Below, piece after piece: positions 6,856 through 7,785 of a stretch of 7,785 nucleotides of DNA. The stretch's first letter is position 1. Each line of letters begins with the position of its first letter. The notes under the pieces were generated by a model, which saw only the letters and a program-made list of their open reading frames with translations, was not told the DNA's origin and did not search any database. Location: NCBI GenBank assembly GCA_041627895.1, contig JBFKQC010000113.1, positions 1 through 7,785 of the forward strand. The letters run 5' to 3'. This stretch comes from JBFKQC01 sp041627895 (GTDB lineage Bacteria > Pseudomonadota > Alphaproteobacteria > Rhodobacterales > Rhodobacteraceae). The translations under genes were made by a program, and so were the position numbers.

Positions 6856-7151
6856 CCGGCCGTCCCCGGGTCGAGAAGACCGCAAAGGCGACGCCGCGAT
6901 GCGTCGGAACGCAGGCAGGGCGTCGACCGCCGGTCGCGATGCCGGCCCTTCCGCGTCAGCCCCGGCTTCTTGACGACGATCGTCGCGTTGCGCATCGCTC
7001 GTCCCGCGGACAGCGCCGGGCCGGTCCGCCGAACGACGATCCGGCCGAGCCGTCTTTGCGCCTTCGCTCGATGATGGTACCCGTGGGGCTACAAAGCGAG
7101 GCTGAATTTGCAGCATACGCGGCGGGAAGGATCCTGAATACAGAGCGATAA
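6856..7151. other. Intergenic stretch without a convincing gene
   Basis: This 296-base gap separates the ATPase from the dusA-like fragment. The first 200 bases are GC-rich and the rest are nearer average. I see no credible coding region, tRNA or T-run terminator. A 26-codon frame (ATG 7071 to TAA 7151) abuts the next ATG but lacks a ribosome-binding site. The gap should hold the end of the ABC operon transcript and the promoter of the dusA-like start. It contains a 12-bp palindrome (CGACGATCGTCG, 6974-6985) and a 6-bp inverted repeat, GGCCGG (7019-7024) with CCGGCC (7041-7046). Confidence 0.6.
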
Positions 7152-7253
7152 ATGGCTGACAAGGAAGTAAGATCCAGGGAAATCGACGTGCCCCTGCTAT
7201 CCGTCGCCCCGATGATGGATGATGGCGATTCTGATGGGATTTCAGTGTTTTGA
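7152..7253 (+). pseudogene. dusA: 5' fragment of dusA (tRNA-dihydrouridine synthase A) interrupted after the SVAPMMD motif
   Basis: ATG 7152 opens a 33-codon frame. Residues 16-23 read LSVAPMMD, the highly conserved start of DusA, the flavoenzyme that reduces uridine in the tRNA D-loop. In DusA this motif is followed by W-T-D-R-H-C-R, but here residue 24 onward is DGDSDGISVF and a stop (TGA 7251-7253). None of the three forward frames after 7220 continues with DusA-like sequence, so the gene is broken by a junction rather than by a small frameshift. The break falls within codons 22-24. The bases around it contain ATGATGG twice in tandem (7212-7225). The 5' part of dusA is a known attachment site for prophages and genomic islands, so 7201-7220 may be the core of an att site. 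The identification rests on one short motif and its position at a protein start. Confidence 0.6.
7201..7225 (+). other. Candidate attachment-site core (att) within dusA
   Basis: The last DusA-like codons and the point where similarity ends lie here, including GCCCCGATGATGGAT (7206-7220). Integration in dusA normally leaves a repeat of this region at the far end of the island. No second copy is present in the window apart from the 9-base CGATGATGG at 7069-7077, which is too short to count. No integrase gene is visible, so the other border would lie to the right. Confidence 0.4.
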
Positions 7254-7290
7254 AGGATCATGGGTGCAGTAGGTGTTCTCGTCTAGATTG

Positions 7291-7307
7291 AATAGTGGCG
7301 CGCTATT
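7291..7307. repeat. Short hairpin-forming repeat in the junction zone
   Basis: AATAGTG (7291-7297) can pair with CGCTATT (7301-7307) with one wobble pair and a 3-base loop. It lies between the dusA-like fragment and the end of the LysR fragment. It could end transcription from either side, but it lacks a clear T-run, so only the structure is claimed. Confidence 0.3.
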
Positions 7308-7350
7308 TCCCATGCCCTTCGCCGGTCTCCCTCCAGCGTTGAAATGCCGC

Positions 7351-7360
7351 TGAATATTCA
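7351..7360. repeat. 10-bp palindrome TGAATATTCA
   Basis: A perfect AT-rich palindrome lies 23 bases beyond the stop codon of the LysR fragment. A palindrome of this length can occur by chance. It could be an old operator left from the accessory region. Confidence 0.3.
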
Positions 7361-7382
7361 TTCCCAGGTCAGTAAAAGGTCC

Positions 7383-7635
7383 TCAGGCGCCCAAAAGAAG
7401 CTTTTCGCTTTTCATATCGTTCACCGCAAAATCAATGAGTGCGCGCACCTTTCGTGGTAGATTTCTGCCCTCCAGGTAGACCGCACCGAACGGACCGGTT
7501 TCGGTTCCGAAAGTCTCCAACAGTCTTACGAGTTCTCCGGTCTCGACCGCGTTGCCGAGGGCGAAGTTTGGCACATAGGCGAGACCAACTCCTTGGCGGG
7601 CCAGTTCGATAGCGGCGCTTGCGGAGTTGACTGTC
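7383..7635 (-). pseudogene. C-terminal remnant of a LysR-type transcriptional regulator, truncated by an insertion sequence
   Basis: On the - strand 83 codons read from TVNSASAAIELARQGVG through LAYVPNFALGNAVETGELV to the stop at 7383-7385. This is the end of a LysR effector-binding domain: the N-S-A...A-I-E-x-A-x-x-G-x-G-x-A-Y-V-P pattern, then x-G-E-L-V-x-L-L, a VYLEGR strand, and KVRALIDFAV as the last helix. The DNA-binding domain and roughly the first 200 residues of a normal ~300-residue protein are missing. The reading frame meets a TGA (7641-7643 on the + strand) where the insertion sequence begins. A GTG inside the fragment (7572-7574) could open a 63-codon frame, but it would make only a partial domain. 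The rest of the gene may lie beyond the insertion sequence. Confidence 0.8.
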
Positions 7636-7785
7636 TGACGTCAGTGCCCACCGGACAGATTCCGGGGTTTGAGCGACGGAGGATTTCTGGTTCATCGCAG
7701 CCACTATGGAGCGAAGATGAACAAGAAATCCGGAACATCGAAGGATGCCGCTGACAAGCTGGTCAGGGGCATCAGGCGGAAGGCC
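7636..7785 (+). mobile_element. Left end of an IS3-family insertion sequence (partial)
   Basis: The element continues past the window. Its left edge is placed at 7636 because IS3-family ends start with TG, and because the LysR frame fits its family up to 7635 and not beyond. The first bases contain the palindrome TGACGTCA (7636-7643). An 81-base leader runs to the transposase start at 7717. A target-site duplication cannot be checked because the right end is absent. The exact edge could be a few bases off; TG also occurs at 7632 and 7645. Confidence 0.65.
7717..7785 (+). CDS. IS3-family transposase OrfA, first 23 codons (partial)
   Basis: ATG 7717 is preceded by GGAG (7708-7711) at 5-base spacing and opens a frame that runs off the window. 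The peptide starts MNKKSGTSKDAADKLV and continues to RRKA. I recognise this as the N-terminus of a common group of IS3-family OrfA proteins in Alphaproteobacteria. In these proteins a helix-turn-helix domain that binds the element's ends follows, with OrfB (DDE catalytic domain) made by frameshift or from a second frame. Only the N-terminal arm is visible here, so whether the element is intact is unknown. Confidence 0.75.
   Translation, partial: MNKKSGTSKDAADKLVRGIRRKA

Noticed and set aside
5758..7116. - strand open frame of 452 codons opposite the ATPase
   Set aside because: The + strand carries all ABC ATPase motifs. The antisense product is Arg/Asp/His-rich and has no recognisable domain.
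7071..7151. 26-codon frame ending directly before the dusA-like ATG
   Set aside because: No ribosome-binding site and no recognisable product. The TAA-ATG contact is probably coincidence.
6856..7785. tRNA gene, CRISPR array or integrase gene near the island-like junction
   Set aside because: No cloverleaf-forming sequence, no regularly spaced repeats and no integrase-like reading frame were seen on either strand.

Overview
The window looks like the chromosome of a high-GC alphaproteobacterium, most likely a Rhodobacterales member (Paracoccaceae/Roseobacteraceae). This is inferred from the GC-rich codon use, the betaine-type ABC transporter and the Rhodobacterales-like DUF3726 and Ldh-family genes. 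It could not be checked by a search. All intact genes lie on the + strand. The last ~650 bases are a lower-GC junction zone made of gene fragments.

Positions 1-3471 hold a compact three-gene cluster. After the possible tail of an upstream gene (2-58) come a 555-residue conserved protein of unknown function, a DUF3726 protein whose start overlaps the previous stop (ATGA), and an Ldh-family (malate/L-lactate dehydrogenase type) NAD(P)-dependent oxidoreductase. In the oxidoreductase the usual Ser-His-Gly catalytic motif reads Ile-Cys-Gly, so its chemistry is probably not ordinary 2-hydroxyacid oxidation. Positions 3472-3651 are an AT-rich spacer with an inverted repeat and probably the promoter of the next unit.

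Positions 3652-6855 encode a complete quaternary-amine (glycine betaine/proline-betaine class) importer: periplasmic binding protein, ProW-like permease and ProV-like ATPase. A strong 13-bp hairpin lies between the binding-protein and permease genes, as expected where the binding protein is made in excess. The two units together suggest uptake of a betaine-like or N-methylated amino compound followed by a redox step on it or its breakdown product. That pathway is inferred; nothing in the sequence names the substrate.

Positions 6856-7785 are a patchwork. At 7152-7220 lies what appears to be the first 23 codons of dusA (tRNA-dihydrouridine synthase A), including the SVAPMMD motif, after which the reading frame runs into unrelated sequence and stops. 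dusA is a known attachment site for prophages and genomic islands, and the break falls at the position expected for such a site. To its right, on the - strand, lies the last third of a LysR-type regulator effector domain, cut off at about 7635/7636 by the left end of an IS3-family insertion sequence. The first 23 codons of its OrfA (from 7717) run off the window edge. The right end of the window is therefore probably the border of an integrated, decaying accessory region.
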